A DNA stretch of 64,000 bases, from contig NZ_JAGIAS010000001.1 of assembly GCF_017744695.1 (NCBI RefSeq), forward strand, positions 773,013 through 837,012. The letters run 5' to 3'. This DNA is from Dyadobacter sp. (lineage in GTDB: Bacteria > Bacteroidota > Bacteroidia > Cytophagales > Spirosomataceae). Positions 26,184 to 35,518 of this stretch are shown here, in pieces; the first letter of the stretch is position 1, and each line of letters starts with the position of its first letter. The translations under genes were made by a program, and so were the position numbers. The notes below the pieces were generated by a model. The model did no database searches. It was not told the DNA's origin and saw only the letters and a list, made by a program, of their open reading frames with translations.

Positions 26184-27818
26184 TCACAGCTTCGGCTCGA
26201 TCCAAACCGCGGCCAGACAGAGCATCAACCAGGAGAACCAAGCCCATCCAGGGAGTTTTTTCGTTGGGACAGCCTCTCCTTTCGGATTGGGATTGGGGGT
26301 ATTTTTTTGTGTGGATTGAATAAAATGCTGCATGCGGGAGGCATATCGCAACGCTGAGTAGTTCTGTACGTACAATTCGGTACCCGCTGAATCATGAAGC
26401 GATTGCCAGCCGCTACGCACCGGTAAAAAATGAGCAACTGCCGAGCGATCGTTCAATGCGGAAGTAGTCGTCGAAACGGTGTCCTGACCGATCGTCAGGA
26501 ATTGCCGAACTGGCAGAAAGTTGTTCAAATGCATTTCAGCCGGCACATTTTGAAAAACCGGAGCACCGCATTCGATCAGCCCTCCCTGCGGTGGACGCAC
26601 GTATGCGAGGATTTCGTTCCAAATCTTGCCATAAGCAATGCTATCGCCCGATAGCTGCATTGGAAACGTCTCATTCAACAAGCTCACCGCGACTTTGCCG
26701 GTCATCTCTTCAGTTGCCACCGGGTAATGCGGCGCACGTACCTGCAAACTGTGCAGCTCGAAGCGGAAAGGTAATGCAGTCAGGGAATTGGATACGGCAA
26801 CCGATTCCTCATTAGCAATTTTCATCGCCTGAAAACGCGTGTCCAATGCGTTGTTGATCGCCCGGAGTTCGGTAGCCGGGTCGCCCAGCTGGATAAAAAG
26901 TACACTTTTCCCCGCATTCACCGCCTTCTTCACAGTCGCATCGGCAGCGTTTGAAGCCGTTGTTACGAGCAGGTCAGGTTCGGCGGCCCGATTGATCGTG
27001 AGTCTGGTGCGGATATTTTTTGACAGTAAGGATTCATACAGCACGGCATGGCCTTGCTTACCCAACCAGGTTGCCAGGTTACGCGTTTCAAAATCAGGGT
27101 TATCGAGGAGGAAGCGAATGGTCAGTTTCTGTTCGGGCTGCGCGAAAAAGCGGAGGGTGTCGATGGCTTCCCCGTCAAGATGCAAGGTCGTCGTCGTACG
27201 GCCTTCGCTGAATGCGGGAAACGTGAGCCTGAAATTGTTCCTGCCCGCGTTCAGGATTACGCTGTCGAGCGTCTGGCCTGCGTAACGTATTTGCAATGTC
27301 TTCTTACCCGTTGCATGAATGTGGCCGTCGATCCGCTGCATTTCGCCTTTCCGCAATATCCCTTTCCAATGCAGGCCGCTGAGCGTATTCTGTGCAAACC
27401 ACGGCTTCCAATGCAAAACAGGCAGGTTTTGGAACTGTCGGATAGATTTAAAAACCGCGTCATCGAATTCCTGACCCGCTATCACCAACGTGTCCACGGG
27501 CCTGTCGGCAATTTCATCCACCGGGATCATATCCGCGGCGGCCAGGCTATCGCGCATGTGCCCCGCAATGACGGAAGGCACATTATCGGCAACCAGCAGC
27601 CCGGTTTTTGAAGTGTTGCCCATTTTAAAATATGGATCCAGCATCCATACTACCACGCTTAGCCAGAGCACCGCATTCAAAGTCGCCCGGATACCGAATC
27701 GCCCCGAATGCCGGTGCCTTGCGTAGAGCAGCCCGCATTGCAGTAGCAGCAAGCCCAACACGGCCACGACTAGCATTAAATTCAAAGGTTCGGTCCAGTT
27801 GAAATCGGTACGGATCAT
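26184..27818 (-). CDS. Membrane protein of the MoxR/DUF58/BatA locus, function unknown
   Basis: A 544-residue protein with two N-terminal transmembrane helices (about 12-33, LMLVVAVLGLLLLQCGLLYA, and 44-62, TLNAVLWLSVVVWML), a long periplasmic part, and one C-terminal helix (AWFSWLMLCLAAVWI) before WIEPKL. This two-plus-one layout is like BatA-type proteins. The middle contains stretches such as LLVTTASNAADATVKKAVNA and VLFIQLGD that recall the Rossmann-like fold of class-I glutamine amidotransferase-like domains found in such loci; no catalytic triad was identified. Last gene of the locus, 37 bp after the DUF4175 gene. Confidence 0.7.
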   Translation of the reverse strand: MIRTDFNWTEPLNLMLVVAVLGLLLLQCGLLYARHRHSGRFGIRATLNAVLWLSVVVWMLDPYFKMGNTSKTGLLVADNVPSVIAGHMRDSLAAADMIPVDEIADRPVDTLVIAGQEFDDAVFKSIRQFQNLPVLHWKPWFAQNTLSGLHWKGILRKGEMQRIDGHIHATGKKTLQIRYAGQTLDSVILNAGRNNFRLTFPAFSEGRTTTTLHLDGEAIDTLRFFAQPEQKLTIRFLLDNPDFETRNLATWLGKQGHAVLYESLLSKNIRTRLTINRAAEPDLLVTTASNAADATVKKAVNAGKSVLFIQLGDPATELRAINNALDTRFQAMKIANEESVAVSNSLTALPFRFELHSLQVRAPHYPVATEEMTGKVAVSLLNETFPMQLSGDSIAYGKIWNEILAYVRPPQGGLIECGAPVFQNVPAEMHLNNFLPVRQFLTIGQDTVSTTTSALNDRSAVAHFLPVRSGWQSLHDSAGTELYVQNYSALRYASRMQHFIQSTQKNTPNPNPKGEAVPTKKLPGWAWFSWLMLCLAAVWIEPKL

Positions 27819-27855
27819 TCAGGTGTTCAGTTCTTGCTAAATTCTTTGAAAGGGT

Positions 27856-30057
27856 CTAACGCAGTGCTTTCCGGAATGCGGCCTCCAACTTTTTCTCTCC
27901 CGACCATAGCGAGCGGTTTTGCAATGTGGCATCCGTACGTTTATACAGGTCCCGCTTCAAATCCGCCATTTCGGCGTCACTCAATATCCTGCCGGCGGCG
28001 AGTTTTTGCAGGGCCGCCGTCATGTTCCAGTTTTGCAAACCGCCGTTAAACGGGCCACTTTCGATGAGCCGCTGTACCAGTTCCGAGCTTAATGCAGCCC
28101 GTTTGGCCTGTTCATATTTGGGTAACCTATCCTTTTCCAGGTAGCCCAGCAATGCAGCCGCCAGCGTGGCGGTTTGTTTTGGGTTAAACTCCTTTTCAAA
28201 ATCCCATTTCGTCGACAGGTCTTTCAGTTCGCCCGTCAGGCGCTTCTCCTTTTCCTTGATCGGCGGCGGGTCGTACCCGCTTTTCTTCACGTAGGTTCGC
28301 GCCTTCTGTTGAGCGGTTTTGAGGTATTCCAATGCTTTGTGCTCGAATGGAAGCGCTTTCTCCGGCTCATACGTACGCAAATGCAGCTCCGACTGCCACA
28401 TTTGTTCCAAAGCCATTTTCAAAAGGCTGCGCGTGGATTGCTCGTAGAACGTGTTCGTTTCCGCGTCATCGTGCGCGTGCGTGTATTGCTCCATGAGAGC
28501 CGCGAGCGGGTCTTTTTCTCCCGCGGGCTCATGCGGGTGCTCATGTGCATGCGTATCCGCGTGGGCGGGCTCCCCTACGCGCGACTCCGCGCCCTCACCC
28601 TGGCCATCCGAATGATGCGTGAAGGCATCGATGACATTACCGTCATCCGCCGCCGGGTGATCTCCGCCTATCGTGGTTTCAAACTCCTCGCCCAGGTATT
28701 GCCCGTAACGCAGCCGGAGCACTTTCTGATCAAAGCCAATTTCGTTGGAGATCGCGTTAAACTCGGCGGTTTTGATCTTTTTACGTTTGGCAATCAGCTT
28801 TTCGGTATCGATAATGATCTGCCGTTGGCTACGGAAATACTCCGGCATAATGTTCACTGCCATGGTCGCAAGCTCCGCCTCCTCAACTTTCGCAGTATCC
28901 TTATACACAACAAAATACGTATCCGATTTGCTAAAATTCGCTTCCGGCTGCCGGTTGTCGGTCGCTGCCCAATAGTAGTAAAGTTCATCGCCCGGGGTGA
29001 AATTCAACGCTTTCAGATCGATAGTTTTCCGAATGTTTGCTTCCTTGAAATCGGACGGGCTGAGCGGCATACGGACCTCGCGGAACTTGACATTCTCACC
29101 CGATCCGCGCGCCACGGTAGCCACTATGAAAGCCTGCTTAACCCGGAAATCGTCTGATATTCTGGCTGAAATACTGATATTTTTCGGGTCTTTGAGAAAA
29201 TGGTAGCGGTACAATTCTTTTGAAGCCGGCTCGATACGCGGCGCCAGATCGGGCAAGGCTTCGAGTTTATAAAAATCCGATTGGTATATCAGCGAATCCT
29301 TCCAGTACCCCTTGATCGAATACAGCCCTGAGCCGGCAATGCGGTCGCGAAGCACAAATGTGCCGCCCGACTCCTTCAAAACCAGCTCCTCTCCCCGGCT
29401 GTTGGCCATGTGCACTTTGAGGCCCTCTGTGCGAGCAAACTCCACCGACCATTCTACCGTCGAACCCACCAGCGCACTGATATTCAAATCGGAAGACTCC
29501 CCTGAAGGCAGTCCGGTGTATGCGGGCGGTGTCACCTTCACCCGTGCGGTACGGTATTCAGGCGCTTTCGGTGGTGCATTTCGGGTTGAAACTAATGGCG
29601 ATGCCACTGCTTTTTCGGGTACATTACCATGTGTTGTCAAACGGTTAACACCATAATAAACGCCCCAGGCGAGCAACAATATCACGAAGTAAATCCACAC
29701 CTCGCGGAACACTTCCCGGCGTGGAACAGACGCGTCCCTGCCTACGATCCGTTCGAGCTGCATTTGTTCTACGAGGTTCAGGTCGAGCCTGTTGAGCAGG
29801 TCCAGACTGTATTCCAGGCCCGGGTTATGCCGGTGAAGCAGGGCGATGGCATCGCGTTTCCGGTCGGTAAATGCTTTCGTTCGAAAAATGCCGATCAGCC
29901 AACCCACCCCGCTGATCATTGATTCCAGCCATGGATGGTCGCCCGGCAGCGCCCTCGCCAGCGAACTGAAAGCGAGGCCCAGCATAAAACACTTGCCAAT
30001 CGCCACCCACTGGATTTGCATGTTCACCGATTTGATCCGTTTTTGTAAATCAGCCAT
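27856..30057 (-). CDS. DUF4175-like membrane protein with a histidine-rich segment
   Basis: A 733-residue protein. Transmembrane helices lie near residues 15-50 (GKCFMLGLAFSSLARAL) and about 120-140 (IYFVILLLAWGVYYGV), followed by a large periplasmic part with beta-sandwich-like repeats (RVKVTPPAYTGLPSGESSDL and ISARISDDFRVKQAFIVATV) and long charged helices. Around residues 495-530 there is a run rich in His, Asp and Glu (HADTHAHEHPHEP), which could bind metal. DUF4175 proteins accompany MoxR-DUF58 genes in several phyla. Its start overlaps the end of the BatA-like gene by 8 bases. Confidence 0.75.
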   Translation of the reverse strand: MADLQKRIKSVNMQIQWVAIGKCFMLGLAFSSLARALPGDHPWLESMISGVGWLIGIFRTKAFTDRKRDAIALLHRHNPGLEYSLDLLNRLDLNLVEQMQLERIVGRDASVPRREVFREVWIYFVILLLAWGVYYGVNRLTTHGNVPEKAVASPLVSTRNAPPKAPEYRTARVKVTPPAYTGLPSGESSDLNISALVGSTVEWSVEFARTEGLKVHMANSRGEELVLKESGGTFVLRDRIAGSGLYSIKGYWKDSLIYQSDFYKLEALPDLAPRIEPASKELYRYHFLKDPKNISISARISDDFRVKQAFIVATVARGSGENVKFREVRMPLSPSDFKEANIRKTIDLKALNFTPGDELYYYWAATDNRQPEANFSKSDTYFVVYKDTAKVEEAELATMAVNIMPEYFRSQRQIIIDTEKLIAKRKKIKTAEFNAISNEIGFDQKVLRLRYGQYLGEEFETTIGGDHPAADDGNVIDAFTHHSDGQGEGAESRVGEPAHADTHAHEHPHEPAGEKDPLAALMEQYTHAHDDAETNTFYEQSTRSLLKMALEQMWQSELHLRTYEPEKALPFEHKALEYLKTAQQKARTYVKKSGYDPPPIKEKEKRLTGELKDLSTKWDFEKEFNPKQTATLAAALLGYLEKDRLPKYEQAKRAALSSELVQRLIESGPFNGGLQNWNMTAALQKLAAGRILSDAEMADLKRDLYKRTDATLQNRSLWSGEKKLEAAFRKALR

Positions 30058-31174
30058 TGCCTCCCGCTGTTTTGCGCAACGCCAGCCAGCGCTCCGCAGT
30101 GAGCAATAACATCAACCCGAGCAAGAGCCAGGGCCGTAATGCGGCTTCCTGATGCACACCGGCAGCGTCCACACGATCAAACAATGCGGCCAACTGTCCG
30201 TTACTCAGTCGACCGCTATTCTGTTGAAACTTCAAATCTTTGACCAGTAGATCACCAAGCCACTGCGGGAATCTGCCGCTTTCGACCAGTTCGGAACTGT
30301 TGGGTTTCAACGAATCCGGAAGAAACGTGGCCGATGCCAGTGCCGTCCATTCCGGTACCGCCCCCGAGATAATATATCTGGTTCCGGCTTCTGCATGAAA
30401 TATCGGATTATTGGTAAAAATCCAGTCATAGTGCTTGTCAGCATCTTTTTTGTTTTCTATTTCAAACACAAAACCATACACCTCAGCCAACGCCGCAAGG
30501 CCGGCTTGAATGGTTTTCCGTTCGGCAGCGTCGCCATTTTCTACCAGAATATGCACCAGGCTTTTATAAACCGGCTTTTTATTCCGGAGTGAAAACAGCT
30601 TGCTGCTCGAAGAATCAGCAGCCGGAAACAATTGGTATGCGCCGGGAACGTAAACCTTTGGGAAAGCAGTCACTGCAATATCGTTACGAAAATACAGCTT
30701 AAAAGCTCGTGCACCGCCGCCTGACAATACATTGATATTCTGCTGAATAACAGACAAACCTGGCGAATCGGAAGGTATTTGAGAAAGATCTCCGGCCAAT
30801 CCGGGCGCATTACCGAGCCAATAAATTGATTCGCCGTTCTGTTGCGCTTTTTCAAGTTCGAAGCGATAGGTTTCCGTCACGAGCCGGTCGGCCTGTACCA
30901 GATGGACCACTTCCGAAGTACCCGTATGTGCGAACCAATCGGCAACGGGCTTACTCAATATCAATGCGAGCAGTACTACCAGCAGGCAACGCAGGATCAT
31001 CAGCCACAGCTCGTTCAGCCGAAGACCGCGATGTTGCAGCGTAGTTTGCGCTCCAAGCCAGCGCATGGCCGCCCATTCAATGGTTTTGCCCCGCTTTTGG
31101 TACCAGAAATGGATAGCCACCGGTACCGCCAGAGCCAGCATTCCCCAAAGCATATATGGTTGCAAAAATGCCAT
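30050..31174 (-). CDS. BatA-domain membrane protein
   Basis: A 374-residue protein. The N-terminal BatA domain is clear: a first helix (LWGMLALAVPVAIHFWYQKRG), the conserved IEWAAMRWL, then a second helix (LMILRCLLVVLLALILSKPV). The middle is periplasmic and a final helix (LLLGLMLLLTAERWLALRK) lies near residues 345-365. No vWA MIDAS motif is seen in it. BatA-type proteins act with MoxR ATPases and DUF58 proteins at the inner membrane. Its ATG shares the A of the DUF58 stop (TGATG), and its end overlaps the DUF4175 gene. Confidence 0.85.
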   Translation of the reverse strand: MAFLQPYMLWGMLALAVPVAIHFWYQKRGKTIEWAAMRWLGAQTTLQHRGLRLNELWLMILRCLLVVLLALILSKPVADWFAHTGTSEVVHLVQADRLVTETYRFELEKAQQNGESIYWLGNAPGLAGDLSQIPSDSPGLSVIQQNINVLSGGGARAFKLYFRNDIAVTAFPKVYVPGAYQLFPAADSSSSKLFSLRNKKPVYKSLVHILVENGDAAERKTIQAGLAALAEVYGFVFEIENKKDADKHYDWIFTNNPIFHAEAGTRYIISGAVPEWTALASATFLPDSLKPNSSELVESGRFPQWLGDLLVKDLKFQQNSGRLSNGQLAALFDRVDAAGVHQEAALRPWLLLGLMLLLTAERWLALRKTAGGNG

Positions 31175-32082
31175 CAGCCCTTTCGTCTGGTTAAAAATGC
31201 TTTCAATACCATCCCCACGGGATCGCTCATACGCGCCCGTACGAGACGCACGTGCGGGATTTGCAATGCTGTTTTCAAACCGGCCAGATAGCTTTGCATC
31301 GATGTCCTGAACTGCGCGCCCACGGTTTCCGCATCCAGCTCTATTTCCTGCTCACTTTCCAGGTCTTTGAACCGGTAAAAACCTTTCAAATCAAATTCCA
31401 TTTCCTGGTCGCCGAGTATCTGAAAGATCGCAATTTCCCGATAGGGCCCCGCCAGCGAGCGAATCCACGATAACCATTCGTCGTTGGTTTGCAGCAAGTC
31501 GCTCACAAAAATGAGTTGTTCTTTCTTTTTGGACTGAAATTCTGCCGGTCCGCGCCGGGGTTGGTTCAACACCGGGGTTCCCCACGAACCTGCCGCGGTT
31601 GCTTTTTCCAACCCTACCAGTATTTTCTGAAATGCCTGCCGCGCCGACGATGCTGCTCCCGTTCCGCTGATCGTTTCCACACGGCCCTGGGTTAATCCGT
31701 ACAAACTCATCTGGTCATTCTGAATATAGCAGAGGTACGCGAGCGATGCCAGCACGATTTGCGCATATTGCAGGCGACTCACACCGTTTTCGGTATAATT
31801 CATGGATCCCGACAAATCCAGCACAAACCTGATCTGCCGGTCGCTTTCGGTCGACGACTCGCGGACGAGATGCTTGTCGGTCCGCGCGAACAACTTCCAG
31901 TCGATGCGCTTCGGATCATCGCCGGGTTCGTAATGCCGGTATTGCTCAAATTCAATGCCTATTCCCGACCGTTTACTGGAATGAATACCCAGCATCAGCT
32001 CCTCGCTCACCAGTTTTCCGGTCAGTTGCAGGTTTTTGAGTTTGATCAGGCTGGATGCCAGTAATCCGGTTGTTTTTTGCAT
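31174..32082 (-). CDS. DUF58 protein (vWA-like)
   Basis: A 302-residue protein with the DUF58 signature EFEQYRHYEPGDDPKRIDWK (about 44-63) followed by FARTDKHLVRE, and a vWA-like domain with an intact MIDAS-type DLSGS (residues 89-93). In known systems DUF58 proteins partner MoxR AAA+ ATPases, probably as adaptors that bind substrates through the metal site. It lacks transmembrane helices, so it is probably cytoplasmic at the membrane face. Downstream genes overlap or abut, so the DUF58-BatA-DUF4175 set is one translational unit. Confidence 0.92.
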   Translation of the reverse strand: MQKTTGLLASSLIKLKNLQLTGKLVSEELMLGIHSSKRSGIGIEFEQYRHYEPGDDPKRIDWKLFARTDKHLVRESSTESDRQIRFVLDLSGSMNYTENGVSRLQYAQIVLASLAYLCYIQNDQMSLYGLTQGRVETISGTGAASSARQAFQKILVGLEKATAAGSWGTPVLNQPRRGPAEFQSKKKEQLIFVSDLLQTNDEWLSWIRSLAGPYREIAIFQILGDQEMEFDLKGFYRFKDLESEQEIELDAETVGAQFRTSMQSYLAGLKTALQIPHVRLVRARMSDPVGMVLKAFLTRRKG

Positions 32083-32423
32083 TGTTTGTTATCGTTGTTT
32101 CTGACAGAAGTTCGCGATCGTTTTTGTTGTTACATGCCTGACGGCATTTTTCACGCCGGGTTTAGGTCTTGTTTTCTACCAATGTTACATGCCTGACGGC
32201 ATTACCATCAGCGAATATGAGCAACGCGCTCGCATACTTTCGTCGGTATTCAGGCGACTCCTCCGGAGCCTTTCCCGCAATGCTTCCATTTTGCTGCTAC
32301 AAGCAGGCAGCCGCTCCGTGGCTTGCTGCGCAAATCGCGTTAGCGATGTAATATTGGTAGCAGTAACCACGACAACCGACTCTAAAATCCCGTCAGGGAT
32401 GTAACAACAATCGGACGCGCCGC
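32083..32423. repeat. Gap with TGTTACATGCCTGACGGCATT repeats and a CTCCGGAG-type element
   Basis: Two identical 21-bp copies (32128-32148 and 32183-32203; core TACATGCCTGACGGCA) are followed by an inverted relative at 32389-32406 (CCCGTCAGGGATGTAACA). Between them, 32240-32340 contains CGACTCCTCCGGAGCC and CAGCCGCTCCGTGGCTTG, related to the centre of the gap at 6301-6460. No coding frame. It splits the MoxR gene from the DUF58 gene, which normally abut. Confidence 0.75.
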
Positions 32424-33407
32424 TTACAACCCATTCAACAACTCCTGGATCGCGTGGTCGCTGGTGATACCCTCCGCTTCGGCGCGGAAATTCATCGCAA
32501 TACGATGCCGCAGCACCGGGAATGCCAGCGCGCGAATATCCTCAGGAATCACTGAGAACCGCTCATGCAGCACCGCTCGCGCTTTCGCGCATAATACGAG
32601 CGCCTGCCCCGCACGAGGGCCCGCGCCCCAGTCGCACCATTCTTTTACGTATTCCGATGAAGTGTTTTCAGGCCGCGTGGAGCGTACCAACGTATTAATT
32701 TTAACCAATAACTCATCCGCAATATGTACCTGGCGCGTAAGCTTTTGCAGGTCGGCCATTTCGGTATCCGATAATATCCGTCCGATTTCCGGCCGAGCGG
32801 TACCGGTGGTAGTCCGCAATACGTCCAACTCCTCTTCCTCGCTGGGATAACTGAGTTTGATATACAACAAAAACCGGTCGAGCTGCGCTTCGGGAAGCGG
32901 GTAAGTCCCGGCCTGTTCGATCGGGTTTTGTGTCGCGATGATCAGAAAAGGGTTGGGTAATGCGTAATTCTCGCCGCCGTAGGTAACGCTTTTTTCCTGC
33001 ATCGCTTCAAGCAATGCGGCCTGCGTTTTGGGCGGTGTCCGGTTGATCTCGTCGGCCAGCACCACATTGGCAAATAGCGGCCCGCGGTTGAATTTGAAAA
33101 ACTTCTTTCCCGTTTCATGGTCTTCCTCCAATATTTCGGTACCCACAATATCGCCCGGCATCAGATCGGGCGTAAACTGGATCCGACGGAAGCTCATATG
33201 CAATGCTTCCGACATCGTCTTAACCATGAGCGTTTTAGCAAGACCCGGCACGCCTTCCAAAAGGCAATGGCCGGATGCAAGCAATGCGATCAATATTTCT
33301 TCAATAGCATCCTGCTGCCCGACGATCACTTTGGCTATTTCGGCTTTGAGAAGCGGCAATTTGGCCACTAGCGAGCGGTAATGTGAAGTTGTCGTTGAGG
33401 TTTCCAA
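32424..33407 (-). CDS. MoxR-family AAA+ ATPase
   Basis: A 327-residue ATPase: Walker A EGVPGLAKT (residues 51-59), Walker B VVLADE (115-120), sensor 1 in IIATQNPIEQAGTYPLPEAQ, and the MoxR-specific LDRFLLYIKLSYPS. The start codon is TTG (33405-33407): there is no in-frame ATG upstream before a stop, and the first internal Met (residue 61) is after the Walker A motif. MoxR proteins are chaperone-like ATPases that remodel or activate partner proteins with DUF58/vWA proteins, here encoded downstream. Confidence 0.94.
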   Translation of the reverse strand: METSTTTSHYRSLVAKLPLLKAEIAKVIVGQQDAIEEILIALLASGHCLLEGVPGLAKTLMVKTMSEALHMSFRRIQFTPDLMPGDIVGTEILEEDHETGKKFFKFNRGPLFANVVLADEINRTPPKTQAALLEAMQEKSVTYGGENYALPNPFLIIATQNPIEQAGTYPLPEAQLDRFLLYIKLSYPSEEEELDVLRTTTGTARPEIGRILSDTEMADLQKLTRQVHIADELLVKINTLVRSTRPENTSSEYVKEWCDWGAGPRAGQALVLCAKARAVLHERFSVIPEDIRALAFPVLRHRIAMNFRAEAEGITSDHAIQELLNGL

Positions 33408-33423
33408 ATTTTGAACGTTTTTT

Positions 33424-33545
33424 TGACCGCTGACCGCCGACGGCCGATCACATACTTGCGATCATTGACATTTATTTTATTTATCCGCCTAAACCCAAAA
33501 GCTGCCATACCGCAATCGGCGGTCGGCGGTCCATGGTCGGCGGTC
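33424..33545. repeat. Inverted GACCGCCGAC-type repeats upstream of MoxR
   Basis: 33424-33449 carries GACCGCTGACCGCCGACGG and 33514-33545 carries the reverse sense (ATCGGCGGTCGGCGGTCC, then TGGTCGGCGGTC). The two sides can pair over about 20 bases around a 65-base centre. The repeat occupies most of the gap between the DUF4159 gene and the MoxR gene and leaves little space for a promoter. Confidence 0.65.
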
Positions 33546-33560
33546 GCGCCGCAGCCGCTC

Positions 33561-34178
33561 CTATCCCGTCAACGCATACACCACAATATTCACCCCAAAC
33601 CGCGTATTGTCAACCGCCAGGAACCGTTTATTCCGGAAATCGTAATCCCATTCACAGCCGTAATCCTTGTTGCTGTAAAGGACGCCGATTTTGCCATTGA
33701 TAGTAATGGCTTTGAGGTAATCGTGCACGAGGTCGTCGCCCCAGCCATTCAGCTCGAAGGAAGTGGTCGGCGGGCCGTCGTCGAATTTGAAAAAACTGTG
33801 GTAGATAGGATGGGTGTTCGGAATTTTCTGCAAGGCTTTCGGGCCAAACGTCCGGGCCATTTCCTGCTCGAACGATTTGGCAAAAAGCCCGTCGATATCG
33901 TGATTACAATCGTCCACGAACACGAAGCCCCCATTCTGGACGTACCTTTTGAAATGGTCTCTTTCCTGGGTCGAAAATTCCACCAGTTTGTGCCCGCTCA
34001 GGTAACAGAACGGGCTTTTGAATATTTCGTTGCTGCTCAATTGCACTACTTTTTCCTTCTCGTCGACCGGTATGGTGGTGTACTCGACCAGCGAATGCAG
34101 CAAATTGGACGGCATTCGCTGGTCGGTATCCCAGTTACCGGAAGTGTATTGGATTCTGGTGAAGAAAAAAGGTTTCAA
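33561..34178 (-). CDS. DUF4159 protein
   Basis: A 205-residue protein with the DUF4159 pattern: FTRIQYTSGNWDTD, MPSNLLHSLVEYTTIPVDE, a GGFVFVDDCNHDIDGLF Rossmann-like strand-loop, PNTHPIYHSFFKFDDGPP and the end FGVNIVVYALTG. No signal peptide is seen, unlike many members. The start is TTG at 34176-34178, two bases after the TldE stop, so it is probably translated by coupling. DUF4159 genes are regularly found near MoxR-DUF58-BatA genes; the molecular role is unknown. The fold resembles type-1 glutamine amidotransferases without an evident catalytic Cys triad. Confidence 0.85.
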   Translation of the reverse strand: MKPFFFTRIQYTSGNWDTDQRMPSNLLHSLVEYTTIPVDEKEKVVQLSSNEIFKSPFCYLSGHKLVEFSTQERDHFKRYVQNGGFVFVDDCNHDIDGLFAKSFEQEMARTFGPKALQKIPNTHPIYHSFFKFDDGPPTTSFELNGWGDDLVHDYLKAITINGKIGVLYSNKDYGCEWDYDFRNKRFLAVDNTRFGVNIVVYALTG

Positions 34179-34180
34179 TA

Positions 34181-35518
34181 CTAAACTGCGTCAGATAACG
34201 ATGAGAATGTGAACTCCCGGATTTTCATCGGCGGGATCAGGTAATTGCTATTGCTTTCGGTGCTTACCACGCGCTCGGGTTTGCCGAGCGTTTCGAGGTT
34301 GTTGAGCATGATCACCGGACTTTCGTTAAAACGGAAGTTTTTGATCGGATGTTTGATCACCCCGTTTTCGATGTAAAAAGTACCGTCGCGCGTGAGGCCC
34401 GTGAGCAGGAGCGTCTGCGGGTCGACCTCGCGGATGTACCAGAGCTTGGTCACCAATATCCCGCGTTGCGTGGATTTGATCAGCTCTTCCATACTTGCCG
34501 TTCCTCCGGCCATGATCACGTTGGTTGGGAACGGCACGGGTTTCACATTGTTCTTTTGTGCCCAATAGCGCGAGTACACGAGGTTTTTGACCACACCATT
34601 CTCAATCCAGCTAATCTTGTTAGCAGCCTGTCCGTCCCCTGCCCAGGGCGATGCCGGCAAGTCGGGATGGGTCGGGTCCGAATAGATATGAACGCGCTCG
34701 TCGACGATCTTTTCGTTCAGCTTGCTTTTACCTCCTGCTTTGCTCAAAAACGAGCGGCCTTCGTCGGCGCTTCTCGCATCGAGATTGAAGAATATGTTTT
34801 CCAGTAGCACCGCAGCAGCAGTCGGTTCGAGGATTACCGTGTATTTGCCCGGTTCCAATGCCTTCGCATCGACAGAACCTTTGGATTTTTGAATGGCAAC
34901 CTTCGTGGCTGCGGTGGTATCCAGCTTGGCTGCATCACTATAACCTTTGGCCACATAACCGGAGCCTCTACCGTCCGGCGTGCGTACGGTAAGGGAAAAG
35001 TTGACGCTCGTGCTCGGATAGTAGGCAAATAGCCCTTTGGAATTCATCATAGCCGAATAGCCCTTCTGGTTTTCCAGGAAACCGGCTGCGGTCATGTTTT
35101 GGGTACGAGTCAGGTCCAGGCTTTTGGCGACGGCGTCGGCACGATACGCAGGGTTAATGCCGGCCGTAGATTCGAAAAAGCCGTTGGATTTCAGATAGGT
35201 TTGCGGTTCCAGCACACTCACATATTCAGGATTTTCGGGCGCCAGCCGGGCCAGCTCCTCCGATCGCCTTACCACTTTTTCAATCGACTCGTCGCTGAAT
35301 TCGTCAATCGTGGCGACGCCTACTTTTTTTCCAAATGCAGATTGAACCTGCAAATTCTGGTTGATAAGCGACCCGCTCGTCGATACTTCGTTTCGGGCGT
35401 AACGCAGGTTGCCCCGCTCCTCACCCAGGATATTCACCTCGCATTCGTCTGCTTTGGAATAGCTCAGCACCTTTTGCAATAATGCCTTTGCTTCTGATTC
35501 AGTTAGTATGATGGCCAT
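34181..35518 (-). CDS. TldE/PmbA-family protease subunit, first pair
   Basis: The start is the ATG at 35518 (MAIILTESEAKALLQKVLSY), giving 445 residues; the 23 codons upstream merely translate the CATTCATTC repeat. It has the PmbA/TldE fold features NLRYARNEVSTSGSLINQNL near the N-terminus, SGYVAKGYSDAAKLDT in the middle, and LLLTGLTRDGTFYIENGVIK near the end, but no HExxxH zinc motif, as expected for the non-catalytic TldE subunit. No signal peptide. It pairs with TldD to cleave small or unfolded peptides (known for E. coli TldD/TldE in microcin B17 and CcdA processing). Confidence 0.92.
   Translation of the reverse strand: MAIILTESEAKALLQKVLSYSKADECEVNILGEERGNLRYARNEVSTSGSLINQNLQVQSAFGKKVGVATIDEFSDESIEKVVRRSEELARLAPENPEYVSVLEPQTYLKSNGFFESTAGINPAYRADAVAKSLDLTRTQNMTAAGFLENQKGYSAMMNSKGLFAYYPSTSVNFSLTVRTPDGRGSGYVAKGYSDAAKLDTTAATKVAIQKSKGSVDAKALEPGKYTVILEPTAAAVLLENIFFNLDARSADEGRSFLSKAGGKSKLNEKIVDERVHIYSDPTHPDLPASPWAGDGQAANKISWIENGVVKNLVYSRYWAQKNNVKPVPFPTNVIMAGGTASMEELIKSTQRGILVTKLWYIREVDPQTLLLTGLTRDGTFYIENGVIKHPIKNFRFNESPVIMLNNLETLGKPERVVSTESNSNYLIPPMKIREFTFSSLSDAV

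Noticed and set aside
26184..27818. vWA-domain Bat protein for the 544-residue gene
   Set aside because: No DxSxS MIDAS motif was found; only the helix layout resembles Bat proteins.
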